From Fabrea salina (taxonomy: Eukaryota > Ciliophora > Heterotrichea > Heterotrichida > Fabreidae): a stretch of DNA of 64,000 nt. The position numbers and the translations under genes were made by a program. The DNA lies in contig JALIHJ010000032.1 in assembly GCA_022984795.1 (NCBI GenBank), positions 186,001 through 250,000 of the forward strand, given 5' to 3'. Positions within the stretch are counted from its first letter, which is position 1; every line of letters starts with the position of its first letter. The notes below the pieces were generated by a model, which was given only the letters and a program-made list of their open reading frames with translations, had not been told where the DNA came from and did no database searches. Positions 28,292 through 38,511 of the stretch are shown in pieces.

Positions 28292-29500
28292 GTAAACTCG
28301 TAGTAATTGTATGGTTAGTCTCTGAACTGTTTGTCTAAGATGCTTAAAAAAGATCTCTAAAAGTAATTCAAGGAAAAACTGATAAATTACGCAGTTTATG
28401 ATGATTTATTTCCATTTCTTTTTCGAGAATTCTTATATTTTCTGGTAGTTTACGTCTAAGCTTTACTTCTAAACATTGCTTTAACTCATAAGTACTTTAA
28501 AATCACTCTTTTTCAAATGCTCTAAGCTCTAGAAACTCTAACTATTTTTAGAGTTAAGATGTTGATTAATCACTGATTAGAATTAATACGAGCTGTCTAA
28601 GCCTTTGGCTTGAATAAGTAGGTTGTTAAGCTCGTTGGGGCTTTGTATTTAGAATGTTTTTAGTTAAGATTGTAATAATTTTCTTTTTTGTAATTTAAAT
28701 TAAATTTTCTTTTCATACTCTAAGTTTGTAGCTTTTTGGGGCAGAGTTAAATAACTAGGGTGCTCAGTCACAACTTGTGAGTGCGGACAAAGAACCTTCT
28801 AGATCATATCAGGAGCTCATGGATAACCGGGGGTTCTCAGGAACACCCAAACCTAGGAATTCTTAGTAGAGTAGTTCTTAGTTTGTGCCAACCCAGCACT
28901 AAATGCTTCACCTCTAGGCAAATCTTTCAGTTAACAGTTGCTTTCTGATAGCAAGTGAGCAAAAGTTGTCATCAATGAATTTCCCTATAAAAATATTTTT
29001 TCAGATAGGAAAAATGTTCTACTACCAGAAGTCAAAGTGATCCTTAGACAAAGGCACTAACAGACCTGTTCTACAAAGACCAAATTCAAATGCAAAGCCA
29101 AGTTAGGTTTTTCCAGAGAAACAGAATTTAGAGAGTAATGAGCTTTAATTCTACTTTGAAAAATTTTGTTTAGAAAGTTTAAGGCTAAGAATTAACTCAC
29201 ACAGTAAAGGTATTCCTTACTTAGCTTGAAAGTCGCTTTAAAAAATAAATAGAATTTATTAGAATACCCTATTTTTACAGAATTATCAAATGGAAATATA
29301 TTTAATTAAGAAAGTGCTGCATTCCAGAAATCCAAAACCACTTTGTTGAATTATGAACCTTTTACCTACAACACTTGATTTAAGCTATGATGCCAAAAGA
29401 CTTATAATGGCCAAGAGGGAAATATTGATTTCACTATATTGAATATTGCAAAGGGATTGTTTTAACTATGAACAACCTTAATGGATTAGGAGTTATAATT
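28292..29500. other. 1.2-kb noncoding region with hairpins and a GC-richer island; possible ncRNA locus
   Basis: This is the only long spacer in the window. It is AT-rich with stops in all frames, so no protein gene is supported. Two parts stand out. At 28588-28635 a 7-bp stem (ACGAGCT / AGCTCGT) encloses a perfect hairpin AAGCCTTTGGCTT (28599-28611), followed about 50 bp later by a T6 run (28684-28689 area). At about 28740-28930 the composition is GC-richer, with a hairpin at 28831-28848 (GGGTTCTCAGGAACACCC) and a 34-codon open stretch ending at about 28866. I see no tRNA cloverleaf, snRNA, SRP or RNase P signature. It may hold a lineage-specific ncRNA, a decayed gene, or the extended promoter of the TPR gene. 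Confidence 0.4.
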
Positions 29501-30784
29501 ATGAGCAAAAGGAGCACAGAAATAGTTCTGCCACCCCTAAAGCAGTCAGGGTCGGCTATGGAAAGAGCAGAATACTACAGTGAAAGAGGCGAAATAGCCA
29601 AAGCCGCAGAAAAGTACAAAGAAGTTGTATCATCCGACCCATCTAATTCCAAAGCGTGGCTCAACCTAGGGCACTGCTATATGATTCTGAACGAGCTCAG
29701 AAAAAGCTTTTACGCTTATCAGGCAGCATTAGGCTCTACATCAGAAGATCTTAATCCCCAACTGTGGTATGGATTGGGGCTACTCTACGCAAAAGTTGAA
29801 AATTATGAAGCCGCTAAACATGCTTTGATGTCTGTACTGAAGTTAGACGAGAACTTCCAAGAAAAGCAAAAGCTCTTCCAGAAATTGGCTTTCGTGTACA
29901 AGAAACTCCAAAACTTTCCCAAACACAAGCACTTCCTCAAGCTTGCAGTTAGCCAAAGAGAAGACTTAGACATACTTGCTCAGGCTTCTTGCAGCCTTGC
30001 GCAAGTTTACTTGAGTTCGAAGCTCAATAAAAAAGCTGTGAGAGTTCTAAAAAACTCTTTACAAATTACCCAAAGCACTCGCATTTTAGCTTGTCTAGGT
30101 TGGAGCTACTTGTGCTCAGACAAGGTTCAAAAAGCCAAGCAGAAACTAGGAGATACTCTTAAAGTGGTAGAAAGTAACTCAGACGAAGAAGCAGCAGTGC
30201 ACTACCTACTAGGAAGAACTCTTATGAAGACAAAGGATATACACAATGCTTTTCTGAGCTTTCAAAGAGCACTTAAGATTAAGGAAACTGAATATGACTA
30301 CTGGCTAAGTATGGGGTTACTGTATTATGAGTCCAAACAACTCCAAGAGTCCTTTAGGTGCTTGGCAAAAGCTTCTTGCATTTCTGGAACTAGAAACGAA
30401 GTCTGGTACAACTTAGGCATCCTTTACGAAACTACTAACCAGATTGACCAGGCTATCGGCAGCTACACCAAAGCTAGTTACATAGACTCTAACTTGCCCA
30501 AAGCAAAACTCAGAAAAGCCGAGCTTTTGAGAGGCGAAAAACGAAATGAAATACCTCCAATGGTAAACTCTCCAATAGACTTAGGGTATTTTCCTTTTTT
30601 CAGGGAAACTCAGAGTGAAACTACTATTTACCCAACGCAATTTCACGAAATGCCTTTGTATTTTGACCAAACTTTCATGAGTTACTCTCATCCTCCTCAG
30701 TCAGATATCAACAGCCCGTTAATAACACCCCTTAAAAGGAATTCAAGCTTGGCTCCTTCTCCAACTAAACGCCATAAAAAGTAA
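29501..30784 (+). CDS. Cyc8/Ssn6-like TPR protein, probable transcriptional corepressor
   Basis: 427 residues from the ATG at 29501, which follows TTATAATT; an in-frame ATG at 29468 would add 11 residues. Residues 15-350 are a run of about nine or ten TPR units. Several match Cyc8/Ssn6/UTX-type TPRs closely: KAWLNLGHCYMILNELRKSF, QLWYGLGLLYAKVENYEAA, and VWYNLGILYETTNQIDQAI. The last 75 residues are a Ser/Pro/Thr-rich tail with a basic end (SPTKRHKK), a likely nuclear signal. In yeast and other eukaryotes Ssn6/Cyc8 joins Tup1 to repress transcription by recruiting histone deacetylases. UTX is excluded because there is no JmjC domain. No Tup1 partner is present in this window. It precedes NUP210 by 91 bp on the same strand. 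Confidence 0.75.
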   Translation: MSKRSTEIVLPPLKQSGSAMERAEYYSERGEIAKAAEKYKEVVSSDPSNSKAWLNLGHCYMILNELRKSFYAYQAALGSTSEDLNPQLWYGLGLLYAKVENYEAAKHALMSVLKLDENFQEKQKLFQKLAFVYKKLQNFPKHKHFLKLAVSQREDLDILAQASCSLAQVYLSSKLNKKAVRVLKNSLQITQSTRILACLGWSYLCSDKVQKAKQKLGDTLKVVESNSDEEAAVHYLLGRTLMKTKDIHNAFLSFQRALKIKETEYDYWLSMGLLYYESKQLQESFRCLAKASCISGTRNEVWYNLGILYETTNQIDQAIGSYTKASYIDSNLPKAKLRKAELLRGEKRNEIPPMVNSPIDLGYFPFFRETQSETTIYPTQFHEMPLYFDQTFMSYSHPPQSDINSPLITPLKRNSSLAPSPTKRHKK

Positions 30785-30875
30785 TGGAACTTTACGGATT
30801 GTTGTTTGTAACGAATAGTTTCATCCTAATATTTATTTTGATTTCAACTAGCTCTATAGGAATAGGCATATAAAT

Positions 30876-33800
30876 ATGGTTTTGGCGCTAGTTTTGCTAT
30901 CGTTATCAATATCAACGGGATATTGTGCCAGAAGAAGAATCAGTGACGTGTACTTACTGCTGCCTCAAACAATGCATGTGCCTTCTTCAAAGCATGTTCA
31001 GTACAAGATCCAAGCTTACGAAGGCTGCTACCAGTGGAGCACCGCTAATTCAAAAATAGTAGCTCTTAGCCAAGTCCCAGGGCCAATACTTGTTTTTGAC
31101 CCAGACAGTCCTTACCCCAGTTCTGAGAGGAGTTCTGAAGGAATGACTTGTTTCCCAGAAGCCGTTCTCAAACCTATTTCGACAGTAGAAAGCCCCCCTG
31201 TTACGCTTATTACAGCCACTGACTTACTTAACCAGGACTCGCTCAAGTGCGAAGTCAAGCTGTCTAAGATCAGAAAACTAGAAATCCTCACTACTGTAAA
31301 AAGTTTCCGCGTCCAGGATTACCAAACACTCATAGCCCAGGCTTACGACGAAGAAGGCAACGTGTTTTCTAGTTTGGAGGGACTAAGGTTCAAGTGGCAG
31401 ATAGTCAACGGAAACGAAGCTATGGGAATTCCTAGACTAAAAGACTCTTTAGTGACTTCAAGTGAAGCTAGAAGAGAAATCGAGAACTCGAACTACATGA
31501 GCGACGTTATTTTGGTTGAAGGCAAGTCTACTGGAGTGGCCAACATCAGTTTGAAAATAGAAGAACCTGGCTACGAAAACATTCCTGTAGCTTGGACCAG
31601 CATTTCTATTTCAGAGCCTTTTGCCTTAGTTCCTTCGCCACAGGTGTACTTGCCTCCGCGCTCTGCACTGGACTTTGAACTTTACAAGATTTACGAAGGA
31701 AAGGACTACTTCAGAATACAACTGCCTTCTAGAGAGTACTCCTGGCACAGTCTAGACTACAGCTTGATAGACGTAAGCGACTCAGGAACTATACACACCA
31801 AAGACCAGCTAGGCAAAACAAGTCTCCAAGTCAAAGACACAAAAATCGAAAGCAACACTAACGAATGCGAGGTAAGTATAGTCGAACCTGACCGAATGCT
31901 TATTTCTGTGGAGCCCTTCGAAAAGTCTTCAACTCCAAAAGACAAACTATCTGCAGAGGACTTTTCTCAGTTAGTCAACCCTCCTGAACCTGGAAAGTCG
32001 AACTGGAACTTGATTTCGGACAGAACTTACGTGGTGACTGCACGTTTTTTCTGGAGAGACAAAGAACTTACTATTCCAAGGAACGCTAAAGTTTCTTTGA
32101 GTTTTTCGAACACAGACTACTGGGACATTGTGTCCAGGTCCAAAAACGGTGCACAGTTAGTGGTTGTTCCTAAGATCCCAAATAACTTCTCCAGCAACAC
32201 ACTGCTTACTAAAGTTTATGGACAGTTAGATAAAGTTGAGTCTTTAAGTGGTTCTAATGACTGGATTCCCCCACAAGGAGTCAGTGACACCCAAGAGCCT
32301 ACTTTGATTCGCCCGCTTAAAATCACTCAACCTTCTCCAGTGGTGCTTCCCTACTTTGGAGTGTTTGACCAAAAGCCCAACAAAGAAGGCTTTGTGGCTC
32401 AAGAGTTCAGACTGAAGTCGAAAGGAGGTTCCAATTCCTTGACTTGGCAAAGTTCAGACGCTAGCATAGCAACTGTTAACTCTAACGGAATCATTTACGC
32501 CCACAGACTGGGGAGAATCCAAGTTTCAGTAGTTGACATGAGCAATACAAATAACACTGACTCCATCGAAGTAGAAGTAGTTCTGATTGACAAGCTCATT
32601 TGGAACCAAGAGAGAAAAGAAGTTGTTGTGTCAAAAGAAATTTCAGCTGAAATAGTAGGAGTGGACGCTAGAGGAAGGCACTTCAGCAACTGCTCTTCAA
32701 TTAACTTGAGTTGGGACTTGCGCAAAAAGGTAGACGTAGTCAAAGTCAATAAAAAGGCTTTTGTCGACGACTTTAAAAGAGAGTCTGGAGTTTGCGAAAT
32801 CAGAAACTTCGAGGGTCTGAAAGAAGGACAAGCCCTTTTGTCTGCGAACTTAATTCACCAACCCTCTAGCGTTAGTCACTTACAACCTGAAATCAGAATT
32901 GTTTCTGAAGAAGGCAAAATTGGAGTTTTCAAGCCCCTTTCTGTAGAGCTAATTGAACACCTCGAACTCCAAGGGAGCTCCAGCACCAAAACAGTTATTA
33001 ACGACAAGAACGCAGTAGTTTTGATTCCAGGCTCGAGTGCTACTCTTAGTCTCAGTGGAGGTCCCTTGCCCTGGGAAGACCACCCAGACTCCTACACCCA
33101 AACTGCTTCTCACGAGTTAGAACTCAAGTCAAGTGTTCAAACTGACTTTTACGACAAGAAGTCTCGCAAGCTTTATTTTTCGTGTCCAGAAAAACTTGTA
33201 AACACTGACCACGTTCTGCAGATAGAAGTCCACAACAGTGCTTTTAAAGAACTCAAAAACCCCGGCAAGTCAGTTTTGGAACTTTCAGTAGGCTGCTACA
33301 CTCCCAACAAACTGTCAATTGAGTGGGAAAAAAACCCTAGCAAACTCAGTGAAGTTAACTACAAGTCACTTCCTAACTACTTTGACAACTTCAAAAGAAA
33401 AATCAGTTCTAAGTTTTACGAAGGCTACTGGGCAGTACTCAACAACCAAGAACTTATGTTTAACGTTTCAATGTGGGACATTAGGATGCGTGAGTTCTAC
33501 AACTTTTCAAACGCCCAAATCCAGTTTACTTCTGACTCGCCTAACAGAATTGAACTTAATGAACACTTAAACTCAATGACCCACAAAACAGTGAGAGTTG
33601 GCTTTTCTGAAGGGCCCAACACCCTTACTGCTGTAGTTAGTTCACTTAAGTCTGGGAAAACTCTCCCTGCACCAGTGTCTGCTTCACTTAACTCAGAAGT
33701 TGTTCAGAACGTGTACGTTAACCCTAGCAAGTACTCTTTGTACCTCCACAAACAAAACTTAATTGACCTTTTAATTGATAAGGGTTCAGGACACTTTGAA

Positions 33801-36590
33801 GTATCTTCCAGCACTTCTGACATTTCTGAGTACACATACGATGGGAACCGCAAAATCACTCTTTACCCCAAACGAGCAGGCAATGTTCAAATTCAGGTGA
33901 AAGATATTGGACTGCCTGGTTCTGAACCAGCTTCTGCAGAAATTCTGATTTCCCCTATTGAGTCTTTGCAGCTTAAAGAAGGCGGACTACTTCCTGTCAA
34001 TAACACTCAAACCCTTTACTTAGTAGCTTTTGACACCCAAAACAAACCTTTTGACTTAGCTGAACAAAAGTGGATGGACCTTAAACTTTCCTTTGAAAGT
34101 CCCGGAGCTTTCGAAGTGGTAAGTGTGTCTGAGTACCTGAACGAGTGGGTAATAAAAGGCGTGACAGTAGGTGACTTCCAGATTTACGCTTACGGAAACA
34201 AGCACAACTACATAGGAAGCGGTCCAATTCAAAGAAGCAACACTATTATGGTGGACGTGTTTCCTCCTCTAGAAATATCACCCCCAGAAATCCTACTGCT
34301 TCCTGGCTCTAAGTTTACTTTAAGTTACAAAGGAGGCCCTGACCCTTCTAAGTTCAACCTGTACGGTATTGCTACTCAGTGGCTGATTAAAGACCCCTCT
34401 GTTGCAGAAATCGACTATACAACTGGCTTAGTTAGTGCAAGGAAAGAAGGAAGTACAGACATCTCGCTTAAAATGCTGAGAAAAAGACAACTGCTAACTG
34501 AAACTTACGGAATAGCCAAAGTCAAGTTGGCAACCGGGTTAGAAATCGCAGGCATGTCCACAGGAAGAAAGGTTCTTTCAGAAAGTGCAACAAGGCTCAT
34601 TGCAGTGCTTAACCACAACTCAGAACCCTTCACAGAAGCTGTTATGGACATTGACTACATTTGGAAGTCAAATTCCCCCACAGTTTACTCCATCATCCAC
34701 GAAGCAGAGGACCCTGGCAAACAAATCGGAGTTACAGGTTTAGCTATCAAGCAGGGCAAAAGCGACGTTTCTCTGCACGTAGAAATAAACTACCCTCGAG
34801 AGTACTCAAACGCCAAAAGCACCTTTGAGTCGAAGGTAACTGTGTCAGTGGACTCAGGTTTGGTTTCTAAAACTCCTAGTCACAGGTACCACTCCTACAT
34901 TTCCCAAAAAGACCCTGGAGAGCACGAGAAGTGGCTTGACTCTAACTTGTTTTTGGTGCCTCCTTACTCTAGTTACAAACTGCGCCTCAACAAAGAAGAC
35001 AAAACTTCTTTTAGGTGCAATGAGTGCAGAGAAGACTTTTTGAAAGTAAGTGAATCTGGCCAACTCTTTTCTTATGGACAGTTTGGTGAAGTAAGTGTAG
35101 TAGCTAAGCACCCCAGGACAAAAGGCGACTACCATGTCATCAACGTAGCTATTACAGAGATTGAAAGCATCCACATAGACAAGTCTTACTTAGCCAGAAC
35201 AATGGCTTTGGGTTCCGAACTCGAACTCCCTGTGATGTACCAGGACTCAATGGCTAGGACTTTCCCTTCTGGGTTTGAGTACGGAATGGATGTTGGCTTG
35301 CAAATTTCCAACTCCAAAGTAGTTTCAGCTAGCTTGGAAGAAAGAAACTCTACACTTGTAATCAGGTCTCAGTACGTAGGAGACGCTATTGTTAAGGTCT
35401 ACCTAAACAACGACCCTAGAGTAAGGGACCTTATATCCATCAGAGTGAGTTCAGTCATGAAGCCTGTAGCACCTGTGAGTTTGCACCTAGGCGGCGAAGT
35501 CCAGTTCGAAACCTCCCACAGTTCACCTGCAGGTGTTAAAGGACAGTGGTCTGTTGAAGACTCCAGTATTCTTTCTATCCAAGACACTGGAAAAGCCAAA
35601 GCTTCCCAAGAAGGCCAAACTCACGTCCACTACACAGAAAGAAGCATGGACCTCAAAAGCTTAGTTAGAGTTTTCAAAGTCAGGAATGCTGAGTTGTCTA
35701 GTTACTCTCCTCAAGAAATCACCAACTACGAGAACCACCCTAGTTACAGTGAAAAGTACAGAGTACCTGTTAAACTCTTTATGGACTCTGAAGGCACAAA
35801 GGAAATACCCAAACTAAATGACGAAGAAAAAAGACTTGTAAACCACAATCTCGACATTAGCTGCACTACAAGTTCCCACTTAGAGTGGGTAAGTGTAACT
35901 AGCGAAGTGGACTTCAGTAGAAGCGAACCCTATTCCTGTGTTGTAACCCCTATTTCAAACCCGGGCTCCGTCAACATTGCTTCCAAAGACTTGGCTCTTA
36001 CAGTAAAGGTTTCTCCCAAACGTTCGGATCTTTACTCCTTTGAAAAGACACTTTACATTCCTTTCATTGCTAAATTTTTAGTTCCACCCCACGAAAAACA
36101 CATTGTGCTTTCTGCAAGAACTGAAAGACACACCTTTGTGATTGGAGGTAGCTGCTCGACCTTGCAAGTGAACCCTGACTCTAGTTTAATTGGAGTTTCT
36201 AAAAAGGAAACTGACTACAAGTGCTTAGTTGAAGTGCAGGTTTTGGAAACTTCAGAGGACCTAAGAATGAAGAAGCTAAACATACTCGACAGTGTTACCG
36301 GCCAAAGGGACGAAGTCTTGGTGTCTTACTACTTAGACTCTTCAAAGGTGGAATCCCATTCAGTTTTTACTTTGCACGACTTAATAGTTCTAGTTGCCAT
36401 TGGACTTATTACTTACTTAGTGTTTTACATCTTCAAGTCTACCCAAGGAATCCAGTCCCAAGGCTTCAGACAGCCTCCTCCAGGACCTCACAGACCAAAT
36501 TCTAGACCCTCACCCAACCAGTCAGCAGCTCCTCCTTCTACTCCAGGTTCCTCTGCTTACAGAGCTCTTGCTTATAGGTCTAATCTTTAG
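30876..36590 (+). CDS. NUP210: Nuclear pore membrane glycoprotein 210
   Basis: 1904 residues, close to the animal gp210 length and collinear with it. A signal peptide (MVLALVLLSLSISTGYC) is followed by the characteristic start of the lumenal domain: ISDVYLLLPQ, then EGCYQWSTANSKIVAL and VQDYQTLIAQAYDEEGNVFS. The lumenal part is a chain of immunoglobulin-like (BIG2-type) domains, for example TWQSSDASIATVNSNGIIYA and QWLIKDPSVAEIDYTTGLVS. One transmembrane helix lies at about 1832-1854 (LHDLIVLVAIGLITYLVFYI), followed by a short Pro/Ser-rich cytosolic tail of about 50 residues. In animals and plants this protein forms the lumenal ring around the nuclear pore complex. It ends in TAG, 10 bp from the stop of the convergent zinc-protein gene. 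Confidence 0.95.
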   Translation: MVLALVLLSLSISTGYCARRRISDVYLLLPQTMHVPSSKHVQYKIQAYEGCYQWSTANSKIVALSQVPGPILVFDPDSPYPSSERSSEGMTCFPEAVLKPISTVESPPVTLITATDLLNQDSLKCEVKLSKIRKLEILTTVKSFRVQDYQTLIAQAYDEEGNVFSSLEGLRFKWQIVNGNEAMGIPRLKDSLVTSSEARREIENSNYMSDVILVEGKSTGVANISLKIEEPGYENIPVAWTSISISEPFALVPSPQVYLPPRSALDFELYKIYEGKDYFRIQLPSREYSWHSLDYSLIDVSDSGTIHTKDQLGKTSLQVKDTKIESNTNECEVSIVEPDRMLISVEPFEKSSTPKDKLSAEDFSQLVNPPEPGKSNWNLISDRTYVVTARFFWRDKELTIPRNAKVSLSFSNTDYWDIVSRSKNGAQLVVVPKIPNNFSSNTLLTKVYGQLDKVESLSGSNDWIPPQGVSDTQEPTLIRPLKITQPSPVVLPYFGVFDQKPNKEGFVAQEFRLKSKGGSNSLTWQSSDASIATVNSNGIIYAHRLGRIQVSVVDMSNTNNTDSIEVEVVLIDKLIWNQERKEVVVSKEISAEIVGVDARGRHFSNCSSINLSWDLRKKVDVVKVNKKAFVDDFKRESGVCEIRNFEGLKEGQALLSANLIHQPSSVSHLQPEIRIVSEEGKIGVFKPLSVELIEHLELQGSSSTKTVINDKNAVVLIPGSSATLSLSGGPLPWEDHPDSYTQTASHELELKSSVQTDFYDKKSRKLYFSCPEKLVNTDHVLQIEVHNSAFKELKNPGKSVLELSVGCYTPNKLSIEWEKNPSKLSEVNYKSLPNYFDNFKRKISSKFYEGYWAVLNNQELMFNVSMWDIRMREFYNFSNAQIQFTSDSPNRIELNEHLNSMTHKTVRVGFSEGPNTLTAVVSSLKSGKTLPAPVSASLNSEVVQNVYVNPSKYSLYLHKQNLIDLLIDKGSGHFEVSSSTSDISEYTYDGNRKITLYPKRAGNVQIQVKDIGLPGSEPASAEILISPIESLQLKEGGLLPVNNTQTLYLVAFDTQNKPFDLAEQKWMDLKLSFESPGAFEVVSVSEYLNEWVIKGVTVGDFQIYAYGNKHNYIGSGPIQRSNTIMVDVFPPLEISPPEILLLPGSKFTLSYKGGPDPSKFNLYGIATQWLIKDPSVAEIDYTTGLVSARKEGSTDISLKMLRKRQLLTETYGIAKVKLATGLEIAGMSTGRKVLSESATRLIAVLNHNSEPFTEAVMDIDYIWKSNSPTVYSIIHEAEDPGKQIGVTGLAIKQGKSDVSLHVEINYPREYSNAKSTFESKVTVSVDSGLVSKTPSHRYHSYISQKDPGEHEKWLDSNLFLVPPYSSYKLRLNKEDKTSFRCNECREDFLKVSESGQLFSYGQFGEVSVVAKHPRTKGDYHVINVAITEIESIHIDKSYLARTMALGSELELPVMYQDSMARTFPSGFEYGMDVGLQISNSKVVSASLEERNSTLVIRSQYVGDAIVKVYLNNDPRVRDLISIRVSSVMKPVAPVSLHLGGEVQFETSHSSPAGVKGQWSVEDSSILSIQDTGKAKASQEGQTHVHYTERSMDLKSLVRVFKVRNAELSSYSPQEITNYENHPSYSEKYRVPVKLFMDSEGTKEIPKLNDEEKRLVNHNLDISCTTSSHLEWVSVTSEVDFSRSEPYSCVVTPISNPGSVNIASKDLALTVKVSPKRSDLYSFEKTLYIPFIAKFLVPPHEKHIVLSARTERHTFVIGGSCSTLQVNPDSSLIGVSKKETDYKCLVEVQVLETSEDLRMKKLNILDSVTGQRDEVLVSYYLDSSKVESHSVFTLHDLIVLVAIGLITYLVFYIFKSTQGIQSQGFRQPPPGPHRPNSRPSPNQSAAPPSTPGSSAYRALAYRSNL

Positions 36591-36600
36591 TTAGTATACA

Positions 36601-37065
36601 TTAATTTATTCTTGAATTTGCTGGCTTTTTGTAAACAGTCAGCTTATGGTCAGAGGTTTCTGGATGAGTGTCAAGGAAGCACTGCTTACAAAACCTCTTG
36701 GCTCCGCACTTGGCGCATATTCCTTTAGGAAGGCTTTTGCAGTTGGAACAAGTGATGTTGACTAAGTATAACTTACCTAGGGTATGCTGGGCTTGGAGTA
36801 AAGCGGGTGAAAAGTCTATAGAACTTCTTTTACTAGAAGAAGTGGTGCTTTTTCCGTTTGAAGTTTTAACTTCTTCGACCTGCACTTCTGCGTCTTGGCC
36901 TTTAGTTGTTTTTGAGTGGAATGGCGAAGTGGCTGCATCAGCCACCTGCAACAAACTGTTAGTTTTACCTTCTTCAATATTATCTACTTGGGGAAATTCC
37001 GAGTTGCTTGGGAACCTATTTTGAAGTTACTTAGAGCCTCTTGCATTGCTTTGCCAACAACCCAT
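36601..37065 (-). CDS. Small zinc (B-box-like) protein with N-myristoylation motif (one 15-nt intron)
   Basis: 149 residues after removing the intron at 37016-37030. The start at 37065 reads MGCWQSNARGSK. Gly2, Cys3 and Ser6 match the classic N-myristoylation/S-acylation pattern. The middle is low complexity (TSNGKSTTSSSKRSS). The C-terminal 50 residues carry CSNC, then CAKC, CKQC and two late His (DTHPETSDHKL), arranged like a B-box zinc finger. Expected: a membrane-tethered adaptor with a zinc finger that binds protein partners; no enzyme domain is visible. Without the intron the frame lacks any ATG and the lipid-anchor signal is lost. It is convergent with NUP210 and divergent from the next gene (93 bp). 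Confidence 0.8.
37016..37030 (-). other. 15-nt intron in the myristoylated zinc-protein gene
   Basis: GTAACTTCAAAATAG on the minus strand, with GTAA/AG borders and A at position 10. Its first bases create the in-frame TAA that separates the ATG exon from the rest. Removal joins ARGSK to FPSNSEF in one frame. Confidence 0.88.
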
Positions 37066-37158
37066 TTTTATGCCTGCTTCGAATAAGTTCTCTTTAGCTA
37101 CAACTTACACTAAATCCTTGAATAATCCAGGTAAACTAAGTTACTGAATTCAGTTAAA

Positions 37159-38511
37159 ATGGAGTACAGAACCAAACATCAGAGACAGAATTTCCTTAAT
37201 AGATACTCTTTCAGCAAGCCTGTGTACCCTTTTTACAGACACTCTTTGTTCGACGGAAACAACTACTACAGCCAAAGGCCCCAGCCAATGTACTCACCTC
37301 CGCCCAAACTCTACAGCCCACTTAAATCCGACCTTGAAAAGATCAAGAAGAAGCTTAAGTCGAAAAGAACTCCATCCCAGAGCGAAAAAATTCTTTCAAC
37401 TCTGCAAAACTTAAGTTCTTCAATAAAACCCTCCAAACACTCAAACTCCCAAGAGTTGTCTCAACTACTCCAAACAATCCAAAAGCAGCAAGAAAGTATC
37501 ACAGAAATAGCCAAGTCGATGCAGTCCATGGCAAAAACTCCTTATGGATTCCAAGACTACAGTCACATTTCCTCTCCTAAGTTAGACCCTATTTCTCGGA
37601 AAGGCAAAAGTTCCCTGCCTAGTCTCAAAGAACTAGGCTTTGAAGACGACCAGGAAGAAAACTACTTAGACGAAGAAAAGAAGTACAGATTCAACCCTAA
37701 CTTGCCTAGTTACAACAAATTAGAAATGCTAAACAAGATCAAGCACGAAAGAAGAAACAGAAGAGTCAACAGACTGAAGAAAAAACTCAGAGGAAAAGAG
37801 AGACTGAGGGCTTTTGTACTCGCAGTGTTGTTTCCAATCTGCATTAAGTTCAGCATGAAGGCCAGAAAGTCCAAACTCAAAAAGTCTGAAGAAAAACTTA
37901 TGAAGAACTACCTAAGAGTCTACACTAACATGGCCAAAGAGTGGGTCCTGGAGGCTGTGAAGTCGCCTTTGATATCAATACTGAATGAACCTGTGCTGGA
38001 CATAGACATTTTTGGCAAAAACAGGTGGTGGGCTTCAAGCAAACCTTCAGACGTCAACAGAAAGGTCCAGAAGTTAAAAGTAAGAATCAAAGGCATACTA
38101 GAAGGACTGATTGAACACACTACTAAAGACTTAATTCCAAGGCCACTTCAACTATTTATAGACAAGCTCACTAGAAAAGGGACTTTTTTGCCTAAGTACT
38201 TTTTAACTGGCTACGAAAAGTCAAGACTTGACTTTGACGAGTTCGGAGCTACAACCAACCTTTCTCCTTCTAAACAAAGAATGATTGTTTGCTTCTTTTT
38301 CATCACAAAAGTGCTTGTGAAGATGCTGATGGTCCACCCCAAAGCCCACGGACTTCCCTTAGATCCTAAGTCGCGAGTTTACAGCAACTTGATGATAATA
38401 GCTTCTCTGATCCAAACTTTAGTTCTGAGTAAGTTTGCTTACACAGGGAACTCCCCTGACGAAGGAGTGCTCACTGAAAAAGAAATAACTAGCAGGGAAA
38501 AGTTCGCCTAA
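37159..38511 (+). CDS. Basic protein of unknown function, frame break near its 3' end
   Basis: 450 residues to the TAA at 38509-38511. The first 60 residues are aromatic and Pro-rich (PKLYSPLKSDLEKIKKKLKS), then a helical stretch (about 75-120), an acidic patch (EDDQEENYLDEEKK), a very basic segment (about 195-250, RRNRRVNRLKKKLRGKERL) and a hydrophobic, probably helical C-terminal half (RMIVCFFFITKVLVKMLM). I do not recognise a family. The protein sense does not seem to finish at the stop: 57 further codons that look coding follow in the +1 frame. The real product may therefore be about 507 residues, through an indel in the sequence, a programmed frameshift, or recent truncation. The next gene, CK1, starts 20 bp after that tail. 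Confidence 0.7.
   Translation: MEYRTKHQRQNFLNRYSFSKPVYPFYRHSLFDGNNYYSQRPQPMYSPPPKLYSPLKSDLEKIKKKLKSKRTPSQSEKILSTLQNLSSSIKPSKHSNSQELSQLLQTIQKQQESITEIAKSMQSMAKTPYGFQDYSHISSPKLDPISRKGKSSLPSLKELGFEDDQEENYLDEEKKYRFNPNLPSYNKLEMLNKIKHERRNRRVNRLKKKLRGKERLRAFVLAVLFPICIKFSMKARKSKLKKSEEKLMKNYLRVYTNMAKEWVLEAVKSPLISILNEPVLDIDIFGKNRWWASSKPSDVNRKVQKLKVRIKGILEGLIEHTTKDLIPRPLQLFIDKLTRKGTFLPKYFLTGYEKSRLDFDEFGATTNLSPSKQRMIVCFFFITKVLVKMLMVHPKAHGLPLDPKSRVYSNLMIIASLIQTLVLSKFAYTGNSPDEGVLTEKEITSREKFA

Noticed and set aside
28741-28880. 34-codon open stretch with protein-like sequence in the noncoding region
   Set aside because: Too short, with no start or homology I can recognise; it may be a relic. Described under the noncoding region instead.
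28292-29500. tRNA, snRNA, SRP RNA or RNase P gene
   Set aside because: I looked for T-loop GTTCGA-type boxes, U-snRNA core motifs and SRP or RNase P signatures and found none.
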